A stretch of DNA of 64,000 nt from Pseudocercospora fijiensis CIRAD86 (taxonomy: Eukaryota > Ascomycota > Dothideomycetes > Mycosphaerellales > Mycosphaerellaceae), in NCBI RefSeq assembly GCF_000340215.1, contig NW_006921534.1, forward strand, positions 4,773,041-4,837,040, given 5' to 3'. Position 1 is the first letter of the stretch. Every line of letters begins with the position of its first letter. Positions 11,889 to 22,079 of the stretch are shown here, one piece after another. The position numbers and the translations under genes were made by a program. The notes beneath the pieces are model-generated. The model saw only the letters and a program-made list of their open reading frames with translations. It did no database searches and was not told the DNA's origin.

Positions 11889-12529
11889 GATGCTTGCGAT
11901 GAAGGCGAGGCAGGGAATGTGTCGAACGTCTTATCATCTTTCTACGAAGATATCTCATTGGAATCTTTTCAGGGCCGATGAATCATTGATGGATCCTTCG
12001 TTCTTGTGGAGAGGCAGCGACCATTCAGTTGGCGCCAAGAAGCAGTGAAGACGCGAAGGCGAGCATGAACGAAGCTGTACAACAAAGAACCGGTGCGGTC
12101 AGATTTAGCGGCAGATGGCGCGATGATGCCTGCATGCAAACCGCTCGACGATCGCACGTCTGGTCCGCAGCCCGCGCGTTGCGGACAATGCGAGGAACGA
12201 ATGACCGCGAGGCGGCAAGCTTCAAAGCCCTGGGTTTTGTGCAGATGAGGTCGTGAAGTTCCATCTATGCGGTGCACAAGGCCAAGTCGAACTTGTAGTT
12301 GGTGTACTATCAGAAGAATGCTTGTAGCCTCGGGAGTGCTCAATGGGCCACAACTCTGTTTTCAACCAATCAGCGAGCAGGAAGCAGCTTGACGTTGCGA
12401 ACGTTTTGCTGGTGAACGAGGTTCAAATATTCAGGCCGCGTGGTATATAATGGAATCGTGCTCAAGGCATCGTTTGTCTCTCAAGCCGTCACTTCGTACT
12501 GATCTCATGAATCCATCGTTCGACTATGC
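11889..12529. other. Intergenic region upstream of the ABC transporter
   Basis: This lies between the start of the ABC transporter and the 3' end of SYF2, both on the minus strand. It should hold the transporter's promoter. Small open frames here show no domain. I see no RNA gene. Confidence 0.4.
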
Positions 12530-13450
12530 TCATATCGCCGTTCCTCTCTCGAAGCTCTCTCTGATATCTGCTGTGTACTTGTTGTAGAACCTCGCGAGCT
12601 TCAGGTTGAACTGCCTGTTCTTTTCGTTGATGTATGTCACGTCTCCACCATCCTCGTCTGCACGACCACGCTCTCTTCGCTTCTTCAACCGAATTTCTTC
12701 CGCCTTCTTGATGTCATCCACGAGCCGGTCCACTGCAGCTTTGGAAGGCTTGCTCTCGCTGAAAGACGTGCTATCAGCGGTGGAGTAGAAGCTGCCGTCC
12801 TTGTCCACCGCGATCAGCTCACCGTCTGCAGTCTCGACAATCTCCAGCCCACCGCTTGCGACAGCACGATTGATCGCATCGCGCTTGTCTTGTTCATATC
12901 CCTCCAATCTCTCATCAAATCCGGCTTTTTGCATGGTATTAAGTTGCCGCTTGTACACCTTCCCAGCCTCCTTGTTGTAGTCTGCAAAAGCATTGTTGTC
13001 CTTGTTGCGCTCCTTCTTTGCCAAGCGCTTGTCCCAGCGCTCTGACTCCTCCACCGTCCAGTCCCATGCCCGCTGTCGCTCAAAGTCTCCACCAGCCTCC
13101 TCGATTTCAGCTTTGAGGAGCTTGTGCTGAGCAATGTCCTTTTTGCGATTGATATTCGTGAGCTGCGACGGGTCTATCGATGCCTTTTGTGCTTCATGTT
13201 TCGTATCCTGGAGATTCGACTTCCTACTCTCGGCATTCCGCGCGCGCAACGCTGCGAATCTAGCAGCTCTGTCGTTTGCTGGCGGCACTGTTGTAGGCGT
13301 TGAAGCATCTTCTGTCGACTTTGGTTCTGCTGGTGCATCTTCTGCCTTCTCTGTTGATTCTTGGTCTGCGCTTTCCGCAAATCTCCGCTTCGATGATTCT
13401 GACTCTTCCTCGAGAGCCGGCGAGCCCTTGCGCTTGAGTGTTGCTGGCAT
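12530..13450 (-). CDS. SYF2: Pre-mRNA-splicing factor SYF2
   Basis: This is a single-exon frame of 306 residues ending in RESFERGTAI, the characteristic SYF2 C terminus. An acidic, Ala/Glu/Thr-rich N-terminal third (about 1-65) is followed by the SYF2 domain. Key blocks are NRKKDIAQHKLL, RQRAWDWTVEESERWDKRL, KVYKRQL, AAVDRLVDDIKKAEEIRLKK and GDVTYINEKNRQFNLKLARF. SYF2 is a component of the Prp19-associated (NTC) complex and of the activated spliceosome, where it supports the two catalytic steps of splicing in the nucleus. The start at 13450 fits the family length and is followed directly by a basic KRK motif that may serve nuclear import. Its neighbours are functionally unrelated, as usual in fungi. 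Confidence 0.96.
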   Translation of the reverse strand: MPATLKRKGSPALEEESESSKRRFAESADQESTEKAEDAPAEPKSTEDASTPTTVPPANDRAARFAALRARNAESRKSNLQDTKHEAQKASIDPSQLTNINRKKDIAQHKLLKAEIEEAGGDFERQRAWDWTVEESERWDKRLAKKERNKDNNAFADYNKEAGKVYKRQLNTMQKAGFDERLEGYEQDKRDAINRAVASGGLEIVETADGELIAVDKDGSFYSTADSTSFSESKPSKAAVDRLVDDIKKAEEIRLKKRRERGRADEDGGDVTYINEKNRQFNLKLARFYNKYTADIRESFERGTAI

Positions 13451-14004
13451 GTTTGAAGAGTTGCGTTCGTCTCAGACTGCGATGTGCTCACTCAAGATTA
13501 TCAGAGGTCTTGACGGTCACGTGGCACGCGCCGTGCCGCGAGTGTCCCGACCTCTACCTCACCTCACCTTTCTTCCCGCCGACATATCGAGACACTCCTC
13601 ACATCCTTGCAATGTGCCATCAATGCAACCCGCCGCAAGCTCGCATACAGATATCTCAGACGGCATGCACACCTTCCATTTCAGAGATGCTTTTCCTTTC
13701 ACTCTTGGCGGCGTGGCCTAATTCGCCAGCATCGATCCATTCATCCTGGCCAAACATTGCCCAATCTTCGTTGTCCCGCATAAGCATCGTCCACAGGGAC
13801 TGGACATGGCAAGCAGCCAGGAAAATACTCGGGAACCTCATCACGATCGGAATTGCTACCGAAAGATTGATCCAATACCCGACACTTGGCGCTGCGAGAT
13901 TCGCGTCCACCAGCTTCCATAGAGCGTATCTCTTCTAAATAGCTGGATTTGACCTGGTAGGTCGGTTTCCTTGATATCTGCGTCATTTCAACTCTTCTCC
14001 GAGC
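13451..14004. promoter_or_regulatory. Divergent intergenic region (SYF2 / phosphatase pseudogene)
   Basis: The SYF2 start and the start of the broken PhoD-like gene face away from each other across about 550 bp, so the SYF2 promoter should be here. Open frames in the region have no recognisable content. Confidence 0.4.
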
Positions 14005-14740
14005 ATGCATCTCCTTCAAGCTTTCTTCGCCTTGGTCGCAGTGGCTGCAGACTGGAATGGCAATATCAACCATGGCAGTCCTAGCAACAGCCATAGTCTG
14101 GGAATGTCCCTGCCCAAAGTACGAAAGCGACAGGAGAGTTAGTGCGTCCTACATCAAAGCGAGCGACATCACCTTCACTCACGGCGTGGCGTCCGGGTAC
14201 CCTTACGCGAACAGCGTCATTCTATGGATGAGCATCCTCTCGGGAAAGCAGCAGCACACCTAATGCTGGCTAGACGCGTGCAAATCCTGTCGTAGAAAAT
14301 GACGAGAGCAACGTCACTGTTTCTGGCACTGCTGCGCTCTATTACCATGACACGCAGCAATACGTCAAATCCAGCAGCAACCCATCTACATACAATGGGA
14401 CATATCTGCAAACAAAGCTCTCAGTGCCACATCAGCCCAAGGCAAAGCATCACTTCCTCAGACATCGATTAGACCGTGAATGTCGAAGCTAAGGGACTGG
14501 AGCCATTTACGTGGTATTACTACCAATTCGGTGTTTGCGACAGCCAGAATAAAAGCCCCTTTGGCCTCACCAAGACCACACCAGCACCAGGTCAAGAAGT
14601 TACAAATGTTGGAGTAGCAGTCTTCTCGTGCTCAAACTTTCCCGCTGGCTTCTTCCATGCATACGGAAATAGTGCTCGCAAAGTCGAGAATGGTGCGTTG
14701 CAGAATGGTGGACCTGTTGCTGTCTCAGCAATATCGCACT
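14005..14740 (+). pseudogene. PhoD-type alkaline phosphatase, N-terminal remnant
   Basis: The remnant begins with a plausible secretion signal, MHLLQAFFALVAVAADW, followed by SHSLGMSLPKVRKR, which matches the N-terminal region of fungal secreted PhoD-like phosphodiesterase/phosphatases. A frameshift near 14,130 moves the reading to the next frame, which carries FTHGVASGYPYANSVILW, the PhoD family hallmark. Later frames carry SNVTVSGTAALYYHD and VEAKGLEPFTWYYYQFG, with a TAG in place of the usual Tyr codon just before, and then VAVFSCSNFPAGFFHAYGN. Homology stops near 14,740, so the metallophosphatase core and its metal ligands are missing. With at least two frameshifts, a stop and a large 3' deletion, this is a non-functional relic. 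The lesions are not mainly RIP-type, and it lies in the non-RIP part of the window. Confidence 0.82.
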
Positions 14741-15353
14741 GGAGGCGAATACTGCAATGTGGTTTGAGCATAACTACACGAAAATCAATTTTACGCCGCG
14801 GTCGGCATTAGAGAGAGGTAGACAAGAATGTTATCACCTAGTGATAATAGTGAGTTACTGATCGGGTTGGTCCGACATTTTGCTTTTGCAACGCCTCAAA
14901 TCTATGCTCATGGACGTAAAATATGATTGCGAGAGAACGACATAGCGTAGTAGAAGACTGTAGCTCGCGCCATCCATCCCCCATCGATCCCATCTTGGCA
15001 TGCCGAATTAGGAAAGTACCGAATCGATGTATACTTGTGATACCATCGTCCGAACCGCAGGGCTGACGACACGGTAGTTCGCATAAGGGACTTCAAACCA
15101 GTCAAAATGGCGTTGAGCGTAGTAGCAACAAGAATTTTTTTCTCTCTTTTACTTTCTTCACACCGCCGCGTGATAGCCAACCAGGTCGGTCCAAGGATTC
15201 GCACGACTCGTCGTTCACCGCTGTCCTACAGGAAAGGTTAAATTGCGGCTGTACCTGATCCAGATCCTGAAGGCCAAAAAAAAAGTGTAAATAATTGAAC
15301 AAGGCAGAGACTTTCTGGGGTCGTCGTCGTGTCTGCGTTCAATCAGTTGAAAA
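14741..15353. other. Intergenic region upstream of N-acetyltransferase
   Basis: No gene is supported here. The last 100 bp carry poly-A tracts and a taaataattg stretch that could be part of the promoter of the downstream gene. Confidence 0.35.
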
Positions 15354-16340
15354 ATGTCCTCCTCCCGCCCAACCTATACTCCAGACCAAATCTTCCAATT
15401 CTACACACGAATCAAGCTCCCTCCAAAATGGCGCCTCCCTGCAGGCCCCGACTCGCAAGCCGTCGCCACCGGTCCAGAAGGCTACGAATATCTATACGCG
15501 TTGCAAAGATATACCCTATCTCACATCCCGTTCGAGAACCTTGAATTACATTACTCCCGAACCAAACATATCGATATTCATCCTGAGATTCTGTTCGAGA
15601 AGATTGTCATCTCTGGAAATGGGAGAGGAGGGTATTGTATGGAGAACAACAATCTTTTCGCGACGGTTTTGAGAAGTTTGGGGTTTAAGTTTTACACGAC
15701 CTGTGCGCGAGTGAGTTCGGCAGCGGGGCCGAATGGTGATGTTGTTGGGGGAAGAGGATTCTTCTATGGGTTTGCGCATTTGTTGAATATTGTGACGTTG
15801 AGTGATGGGAGGAGGTATATGGTTGACGTTGGGTTTGGGGCTGGGTCTTGTACGAGACCTTTGCCGCTGGAGGAGGGGACTGTGCATCTGAATATGAGAC
15901 GTAGTCAGCAGATTCGATTGAGGTACGATATTCTCGAGGCAAGCGAGAATTTGGAGTCCAAGTTTTGGATCTGGGAGAAGAGGATTAGCGAAGAAGATTC
16001 TTGGGTTGCCATGACTTGTTTCCCGGAGAATGTGGAGTTTTTGCCGCAGGATTTTGAGATGATGAATTTGTTTTGTAGTACTAGTCCGATGACTTTCTTT
16101 ACGCACATTGTGTTGGCTGTGAAGTTTATCTTGAGTGAGGATGGAGAGGAGGTTGTCGGTGAGGATCTGATCATTGGAGGAAGGTATCAGAGGAGGATTG
16201 ATGGAGTCAAGGTGGAGGTGAAAGAGCTGAAGAGTGAGCAGGAGAGGATAAGAGTGTTAGGGGAGAAGTTGGGGATCAGGCTGGACGAGCACCAGCAGAA
16301 CGGGATTTTGGGGATGGTCAGCATGTTGTCAAAGAAATGA
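15354..16340 (+). CDS. Arylamine N-acetyltransferase family protein
   Basis: This is an intact single-exon frame of 328 residues. The NAT catalytic triad is visible: Cys95 in GRGGYCMENN, His142 in FAHLLNIV and Asp158 in YMVDVGFG, each in its conserved setting. The N-terminal helical bundle includes HIPFENLELHY, the usual position of the conserved PFEN motif, and a beta-barrel and lid region follow. These enzymes transfer an acyl group from acyl-CoA to arylamines through a Cys thioester. In some fungi, for example Fusarium, homologues use malonyl-CoA and detoxify plant benzoxazinone-derived aminophenols; whether this one does cannot be told from sequence. The start was chosen as the first ATG, and the length matches fungal homologues. 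Codon use in the C-terminal half is G-rich, but no break is seen. Confidence 0.93.
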   Translation: MSSSRPTYTPDQIFQFYTRIKLPPKWRLPAGPDSQAVATGPEGYEYLYALQRYTLSHIPFENLELHYSRTKHIDIHPEILFEKIVISGNGRGGYCMENNNLFATVLRSLGFKFYTTCARVSSAAGPNGDVVGGRGFFYGFAHLLNIVTLSDGRRYMVDVGFGAGSCTRPLPLEEGTVHLNMRRSQQIRLRYDILEASENLESKFWIWEKRISEEDSWVAMTCFPENVEFLPQDFEMMNLFCSTSPMTFFTHIVLAVKFILSEDGEEVVGEDLIIGGRYQRRIDGVKVEVKELKSEQERIRVLGEKLGIRLDEHQQNGILGMVSMLSKK

Positions 16341-16420
16341 ACAAAAGGAATAGAGGAGGGTGTTCTCGGAGAGCAGTAATGGAGAGACGAGATGTGGGTA
16401 GCTTGCATGGCGCTTGTATA

Positions 16421-16998
16421 TCATCGGTACTGCACCTTCTGCCCACCTCTCTTTTCCAACTTCGCCTGTCTCTTACTCTGGCCAGCCGCACCACCTGCAG
16501 CTTGCTGGTTGTCGGCTCCCATAAGTCCGCCCATGCCTCCTCTGACGCCTGTGTAGGTGGTCCAGGCAAGGTAGACGGAGTACAGCGGCACGATGGCCCA
16601 CAGCCACCAAGCCCAATCGCCAAAGAGACTCACTGCGCCGACGCAGATCCAGGTCCAGTATGTGACATCCCACATCCACTCTGTGAGACCCTTGGACTCC
16701 AGATCCTCTCCAGCGCGCTTGAGCTCGCCATCGACGAAGGTGGGTCGGCCGATGCGTTCAAACCAGAACTCAATCAGGAGCGCGGGAGCATTGAGAATGA
16801 GATACAGGGTGAGCGATCGTTGCCGGCGGAGGATGTACTTCAACAGTAGGAAGAGGACGTTGACTCCCAATGCGATAGAGTGGGTGCGATTGAGGGTCTG
16901 AGTGTTGCGAGCGGCCTGCGTTTTGGCGGCTTTCTATCATTCTGTGTCAGCCTTCGATTCTGCCATGGGATTGTTGCTGCCGAACATACTTGCGCCAT
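16421..16998 (-). CDS. SND2: SND2 / TMEM208 family ER membrane protein
   Basis: Two exons are inferred: 16998-16990, encoding only Met-Ala-Gln, and 16933-16421, separated by a 56-bp GT-AG intron at 16989-16934. The product is 173 residues. It has the family layout: a basic N terminus with the family pattern AARNTQTLNRTHSIALGVN, two closely spaced membrane segments (VLFLLLKYIL and LILNAPALLIEFWF), the conserved ERIGRP motif, GEDLESKGLTEWMWDVTYWT, a second hydrophobic pair, and the C terminus SKRQAKLEKRGGQKVQYR. SND2 is part of the SRP-independent (SND) pathway that targets membrane proteins to the ER. The three-residue first exon explains why the frame alone appears to start at GVN. The assignment is very secure. 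Confidence 0.94.
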
Positions 16999-17185
16999 TT
17001 TGGGTGTCACTTGTGCGCCGAGTCAAACAATCATTATTGAAGCACGCGATGTGTACGGAGAGCATTCGGACATGCGCTGTTCTTGGCGTGCGTAGCTTCG
17101 GTAAAAAACGTGGCTGGCGGAAAGTGTGTGTTTATATGTACTCCGGCAACTACACGCCAATCTGCCACTCACTGCCATCTGCCAC

Positions 17186-17223
17186 GCCTCGCCACGCCTC
17201 GCCTCGCCTCGCCTCGCCTCGCC
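17186..17223. repeat. CCTCG pentanucleotide microsatellite
   Basis: Tandem gcctc units lie about 330 bp upstream of the CDC27 start, in the region between the divergent SND2 and CDC27 genes. A second short run based on cagca lies at about 17,378-17,398. Both are in non-coding DNA. Confidence 0.85.
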
Positions 17224-17551
17224 CGACAACGCGCACTGCCATGAGAGTCGCGCATGATCAGGAATTTGGCTGCTAACAACTCCCACCCAGCAGTGCGATG
17301 CGAGAATAGCGAATAATCGAGTCCAGCCACCGCGACGGGCATTCATACCGCGAGTGACGAGCTGCATCTGCACCTACAGCACAGCACAGCACAGCATTCA
17401 GCACTCCCTCCAGCGCGCGTACCACTTCACGCAAATGCGCCCAGCCGTGCATCACGTCTTTCCTTCGACTGCCTTTTGCCACATCTTACCGCCGAAGCCC
17501 CACGAGTAATAGTAATAACCGCGCGGCGATCCATGAACCACCATTTCCACC

Positions 17552-20010
17552 ATGTCTCCCACCACCGGCATTGCCGCTTCACAGCTGAAGCAGCTGATAT
17601 ACTACCACTTGGACAATGAGATGCTCGACAATGCGAACTTTCTTGCCGGACGACTGCATGCTCTCGAGCCCAGAAACCCCGACACTTCACACTTGCTCGC
17701 CCTTACATACTTCCGCTCCCAGCGCTTCAAGGCTGCCTACGACTTCAGTCTGAAGTATGGCGCAAATGGTCGACATCTGGGATGCGCATATATTTTTGCG
17801 CAGTCCTGTCTTCAACTAGGCCGGCACATGGAGGGCGTGACTGCTTTGGAGAAGGCCAAGCATGCTTGGCTGAACAAGAACGACTGGAACAAGCACTCGG
17901 AGACATCTCGTCGGCATCTTCCAGATGCTTCCGCTGTTCTGGCGCTATTGGCGAGATTATTTCGCGCGCATGGAGATTTGCGAAAAGCAGGGGATTGCTA
18001 TATTGAGTCGCACAAGTGCAATCCTTTCATCTGGGATTCTTTTGAGGGGCTCTGCAAAATCGGCGCAGATCTGAAGCTTGAGAATATGTTCAAACCCACA
18101 CATGGCATGCCAGGTACTGTCGAGAGCTCGAGCGCGAGCGACGTCTACGTGGATGAAGATTCGAGACACCCACCAGTGGCACATTCATCTCTTGCGAGAG
18201 ATAATTTGTCTGCCATGGACGACCCCTTCACTTCCTCACGAGGAGACTCTGAAGAGTGGCAGAATCGGGTCAAGGGAAAGTCGACTTCGAAATCAATCTC
18301 CGATTGGAATGATACACCCATCAACGATAATGTCGTCATGGCTGATGATGTCAATATGGACGAGAGCGATGTTTTCATGGATCCACCAGCGGCACCCTCG
18401 CGAAGACCGCGGGCAGGACAGCAGTTCGAGACGTCGGACCGTTCGCGGTTCCCGCCTTTGAGAGGCCAGACAGGTTCTGTCGAGCCAGCAGAAGATCTAT
18501 CGCAAGCACCTCCTCGAAAGCCAAGCGTCGGTGGGCAGAAGCGTACGATTTCAGGGGCAGCTCCTCAGACCGCCGCCGATTCGCTGTCACAGCCTCGCAG
18601 AAGTAATCGCCTTTTCACGCAAGAGACCTCCTCACGGACGACTCGCTCAGCCGTGAGTTCGACAGCTGCCTCAGCCGCTGCCCGTGCTGATAGGACGGCA
18701 CGTACGGCAAAACCGGCGACAGGCACCAAAGGTCGGACTGGAATCGTCGGACGCGTGGTCAGTGGTAACCGCAAGATGATGCCTCCTGACGAGAAGGAAA
18801 AGGAAAAGGAAAAGGAAAAGGAGCGGCGCGCGGCTAGTCGCAACACTGATCGAAGTACTGTCGCTCCTACCGTACCCGGGGTCACTGCCGCCGCCGTGCA
18901 GCTGCCACCACCGACTGGACCATCAGAAGCTGAACTTCTAGCCGAGAAGCAAGCCATGTCCTCGCTTCTCGACAATTTCCGACAGCTGGCGCTAGGAGCA
19001 AATGCGGCATCCAGATTTGATTTGCAGGATGCCATTACGCATTTCAGAACATTGCCAACAGCACAGCGCGAGACGCCATGGGTTCTTGCTCAATTAGGCA
19101 AGGTGTACTATGAGCAGGCTGAGTATCGGCAAGCCGAAGATTGCTTTGACCGCCTGATCAAGATGCAGCCTTCGCGAATTGAGGACATGGAGATCTACTC
19201 GACGGTGCTGTGGCATCTGAAGAAGGAGTCTACTCTGGCTTTCTTGTGTCGCATTCTCCGCGACAACCATTTCGACGCACCGCAAACATGGGTGGCGGTA
19301 GGAAATGCATTCTCTCTGTCGCGCGAACACGATCAAGCTATTTCTGCTTTCAAACGTGCAACTCAGCTGGACGACAAGTTTGCATACGCCTGGACCCTGA
19401 TGGGCCATGAATATATTGCAAACGAAGCCTTCGACGCCGCGCTTTCCTGCTTTAGACAAGCCGTGGCAGCCGATCGCAGGTTGTACAACGGCTGGTTCGG
19501 GCTTGGCAAATGCTTTCAGCAGATGGGCAAGTTGGAAGAGGCTGAGCGGCACTATCGCATCGCGGCGTCCATCAACCCTTCGAATCCGACACTGCTCGTG
19601 TGCATTGGAGTCGTTCTGGAGCGGTTGCGGAATAAGAAGGGTGCACTCGCCAATTACACCAAGGCATTGGAGCTTGCACCCGGCCAGGCATTGGCGCGAT
19701 TCAAGAAGGCGCGTGTGTTGATGCATATGAAGTACTATGACGAGGCGTTGGACGAGTTACAGACTCTCCGAGATCAGGCACCAGATGAGGCAAATGTGTG
19801 GTTCTTACTTGGCAAGTGCCACAAGGGCCTCCAGGATCGTGCTGCGGCACTGAGGGCATTCACAACTGCCCTCAATCTAGACGCCAAGGTAAGTTTGGAG
19901 AAATGCTCCGCATAGAACACATTGCTGACGCATTCGTATAGGCAGCACCTTTCATCAAGGAAGCCATGGAAGCACTGGACGAAGATGACGAGGACAGTGA
20001 CGACGATTAG
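17552..20010 (+). CDS. CDC27: Anaphase-promoting complex subunit CDC27/APC3 (BimA/Nuc2)
   Basis: Exon 1 (17552-19888) and exon 2 (19942-20010), joined across a 53-bp GT-AG intron, encode 801 residues. Without splicing the frame ends in the intron. The N-terminal APC3-type TPR block (about 1-190) begins SQLKQLIYYHLDNEMLDNA and includes FLAGRLHALEPRNPDTSHLL, closely like fungal BimA. A disordered, Ser/Arg-rich middle (about 190-470) contains an EKEKEKE run. The C-terminal TPR array (about 480-775) includes LGKVYYEQAEYRQAEDCFDR, AWTLMGHEYI and GWFGLGKCFQQMGKLEEAE. The tail is acidic (DEDDEDSDDD). CDC27 is a scaffold of the anaphase-promoting complex and binds the Ile-Arg tails of co-activators through its TPR groove. 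It acts in the nucleus to drive cyclin and securin ubiquitination. Confidence 0.96.
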
Positions 20011-20640
20011 TCTACGAATCGGGTCCGTGAACAAGTCACAGAAACTTCCACTCGTGATCGTGCGTCTTGGAAGCTTCGTGGACTTCACCCGAACGACATT
20101 CCGTCTCCGCGTGAAAGAAGCTTCCGAGGTTGCCTTTGGAGATAGGAAGACGAGCGAGCTCAGCGGTGACGGCAGCGAACGTGTTCTCGCGCTGGGTGGA
20201 GAATATGCTTAGTGGAGGTCATGTGTCGTTCGCAAGTGGAAAGTCTCCCATTGGGCAGAGGCACATGCATAGGAAGAAGCATAGTTGCATACATCGGCGT
20301 TTTGCATCAACAAGGGAAGCATGGGAAGCACGCGGCTTTGTGTCTGATGCATGACGAGGCTGCATGATGAATTGCAGTGAATGAAATATGATGTTTTGCG
20401 CGGTCTCGATACACTTTGAGTTCTCTTATTTCCCTATCTCGATATCCCTTTACCTTGATTGATATTCTCATTAATCCTTGTCACCACCTCATATCCTGGG
20501 CTGCGGGCACTCAGAAATCCTGACCACCGAAATCACCGACCTGACCACCGAATTGACCAATCGGATAGAGCCGTAGTAGTCCGTACGGTGGACCGTGCGT
20601 AGCCTCGGCTTAAGTTAGCCCTACTTGCCGAAAGTTAATC
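20011..20640. other. 3' flank of CDC27, edge of gene-rich DNA
   Basis: No gene is supported. Up to about 20,400 the sequence has normal CA and TG content. From about 20,560 on, TAG/CTA-type words rise sharply, marking the start of the RIP-affected island. Confidence 0.5.
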
Positions 20641-20830
20641 GGAATCGACTAGGAATCGACTAGGAATCGACTAGGAATCGACTAGGAATCGAATAGGAAT
20701 CGAATAGGAATCGAATAGGAATCGAATAGGAATCGAATAGGAATCGAAAAGGAATCGAAAAGAAATAGGAAAGGAATAGGAAAGAAATAAGAAAGGAATA
20801 GGAAAGGAATAGAAAAGGAATAAAAGATAA
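20641..20830. repeat. 11-bp minisatellite GGAATCGAATA, decaying
   Basis: About ten consecutive units of ggaatcgacta or ggaatcgaata are followed by shorter, more degenerate ggaaaggaata units. The array is the reverse complement of the cctatccgatt array that flanks the downstream LTR element. Confidence 0.9.
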
Positions 20831-21630
20831 AGTAGATTTCTATAGCTTTAGATAACTTTAATAACTAAAAAACTTATAAATCTAAAACTAGATACGCCTA
20901 GTAAGTATAAAAGTAGAAGTATATATAAGTTAAGGCCTAGCGCTATAATTTTATAAGCTATAACTAAGTAAATAAATTACTTTAATAAGACTCTTAAAGA
21001 ATTCTAGTACAATTTAATTAGAAATTATATAGAAACTAAATAGGTCTAGAAGGCAAATATAGTCCTAGCTTTACTTCTAACTAGATACTACTAGAGTAGT
21101 TCTAGGTAGAACTAAGTAGTAGATCTAATTCTAGGTATAATAATATCTAGTAGTGTTTTTATATAGGTATATATCTAGTATATAGGGCTATATTATTAGT
21201 AATCTATATTCGTTTATTATAGGAGTATATTTATAATTTTAGTACTATCTATATCCTACTTATATTCTAATTAAACTCGCTACTAGAATTAGTGCTATTA
21301 TTAAAGTAGATTTTTCTTCTAATTAAACTAAGTCTTATTATTTTAATATAATAATATTTTCTATATAGGTAAGCTATTTAGTTATTTCATTTAGTACTTA
21401 GCTAAGTTTTTCTAAAATTCTATATAAATCCTTTCTAAATTCTTTCTATTCTGTTTTCTTTATATTCTATTCGTATTAGCTACTATAATTATTTTTTATT
21501 ATCTAAATAGTTAATAGTCTCTAAGTCTAGTTAGAGAAAGTCTTAGTAATTAACTAATATAATTTTTAAACATAGCTAATCTACTAGCTAATTAGTTATT
21601 TTAGTATTTAGCTAAACTATTTCTAAAATT
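20831..21630. other. AT-rich spacer, heavily RIP-degraded
   Basis: This is an A+T-rich stretch with almost no CpG and many tag/cta words. A partial internal repeat is visible: the segments near 21,380-21,440 and 21,590-21,650 share ttagctaa and tttctaaaattctat. No coding signal remains. It is probably older transposon debris or decayed minisatellite. Confidence 0.5.
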
Positions 21631-21671
21631 CTATCCGAATCCTATCTAAATCCTATCCGATTCCTATCCGA
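21631..21671. repeat. Left part of split 11-bp minisatellite
   Basis: Units of the form cctatccgatt run into the left edge of the Gypsy element. The same array resumes in the same orientation right after its 3' LTR at 28,584. Confidence 0.85.
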
Positions 21672-22017
21672 TGTTACGGATCTGATTAGTTAGAGTCCTT
21701 ATATAATCTTAGAGCGACGCTAAGACTAGTAGGCTAAGCTATCGCTCTATCTTACTAGGAGCGATAAGAGCGGTCGAGAGCGATAGCGTCGCTTACGTCG
21801 CTTACGACTATAGACAAGATATCTCCTTTGTATTTAGGAACGCCGGAATGCCCTTATAGCTCGAGGCGTTTAACTTATATTACCTACTTACTAATTAGAA
21901 TTACCTTTATACTAATTATTCTGTCTCTACCTCCCGCTTATATTAGCCTCTCTAAAGAAGCCTCGGCTTGTACGTAATAAGAAGTTACCTAACGATCTAT
22001 CGCGAGTAACTATAACA
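21672..22017 (+). repeat. 5' LTR of Gypsy element 1
   Basis: This LTR is 346 bp and aligns end to end with 28238-28583, with only seven transitions between them. It starts tgttacgg and ends ctataaca, which fits an original ccgtaaca changed at two positions. Confidence 0.96.
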
Positions 22018-22079
22018 CTTTAAACGCCTTTAGGATAAGTGCCTTATTACAAGTCGAAAGGGGAACTCCCGCCCCTAGC

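Noticed and set aside
20641..20830. 11-bp tandem array considered as telomeric or subtelomeric repeat
   Set aside because: The unit is not related to TTAGGG, and it is flanked by genes on one side and transposons on the other.
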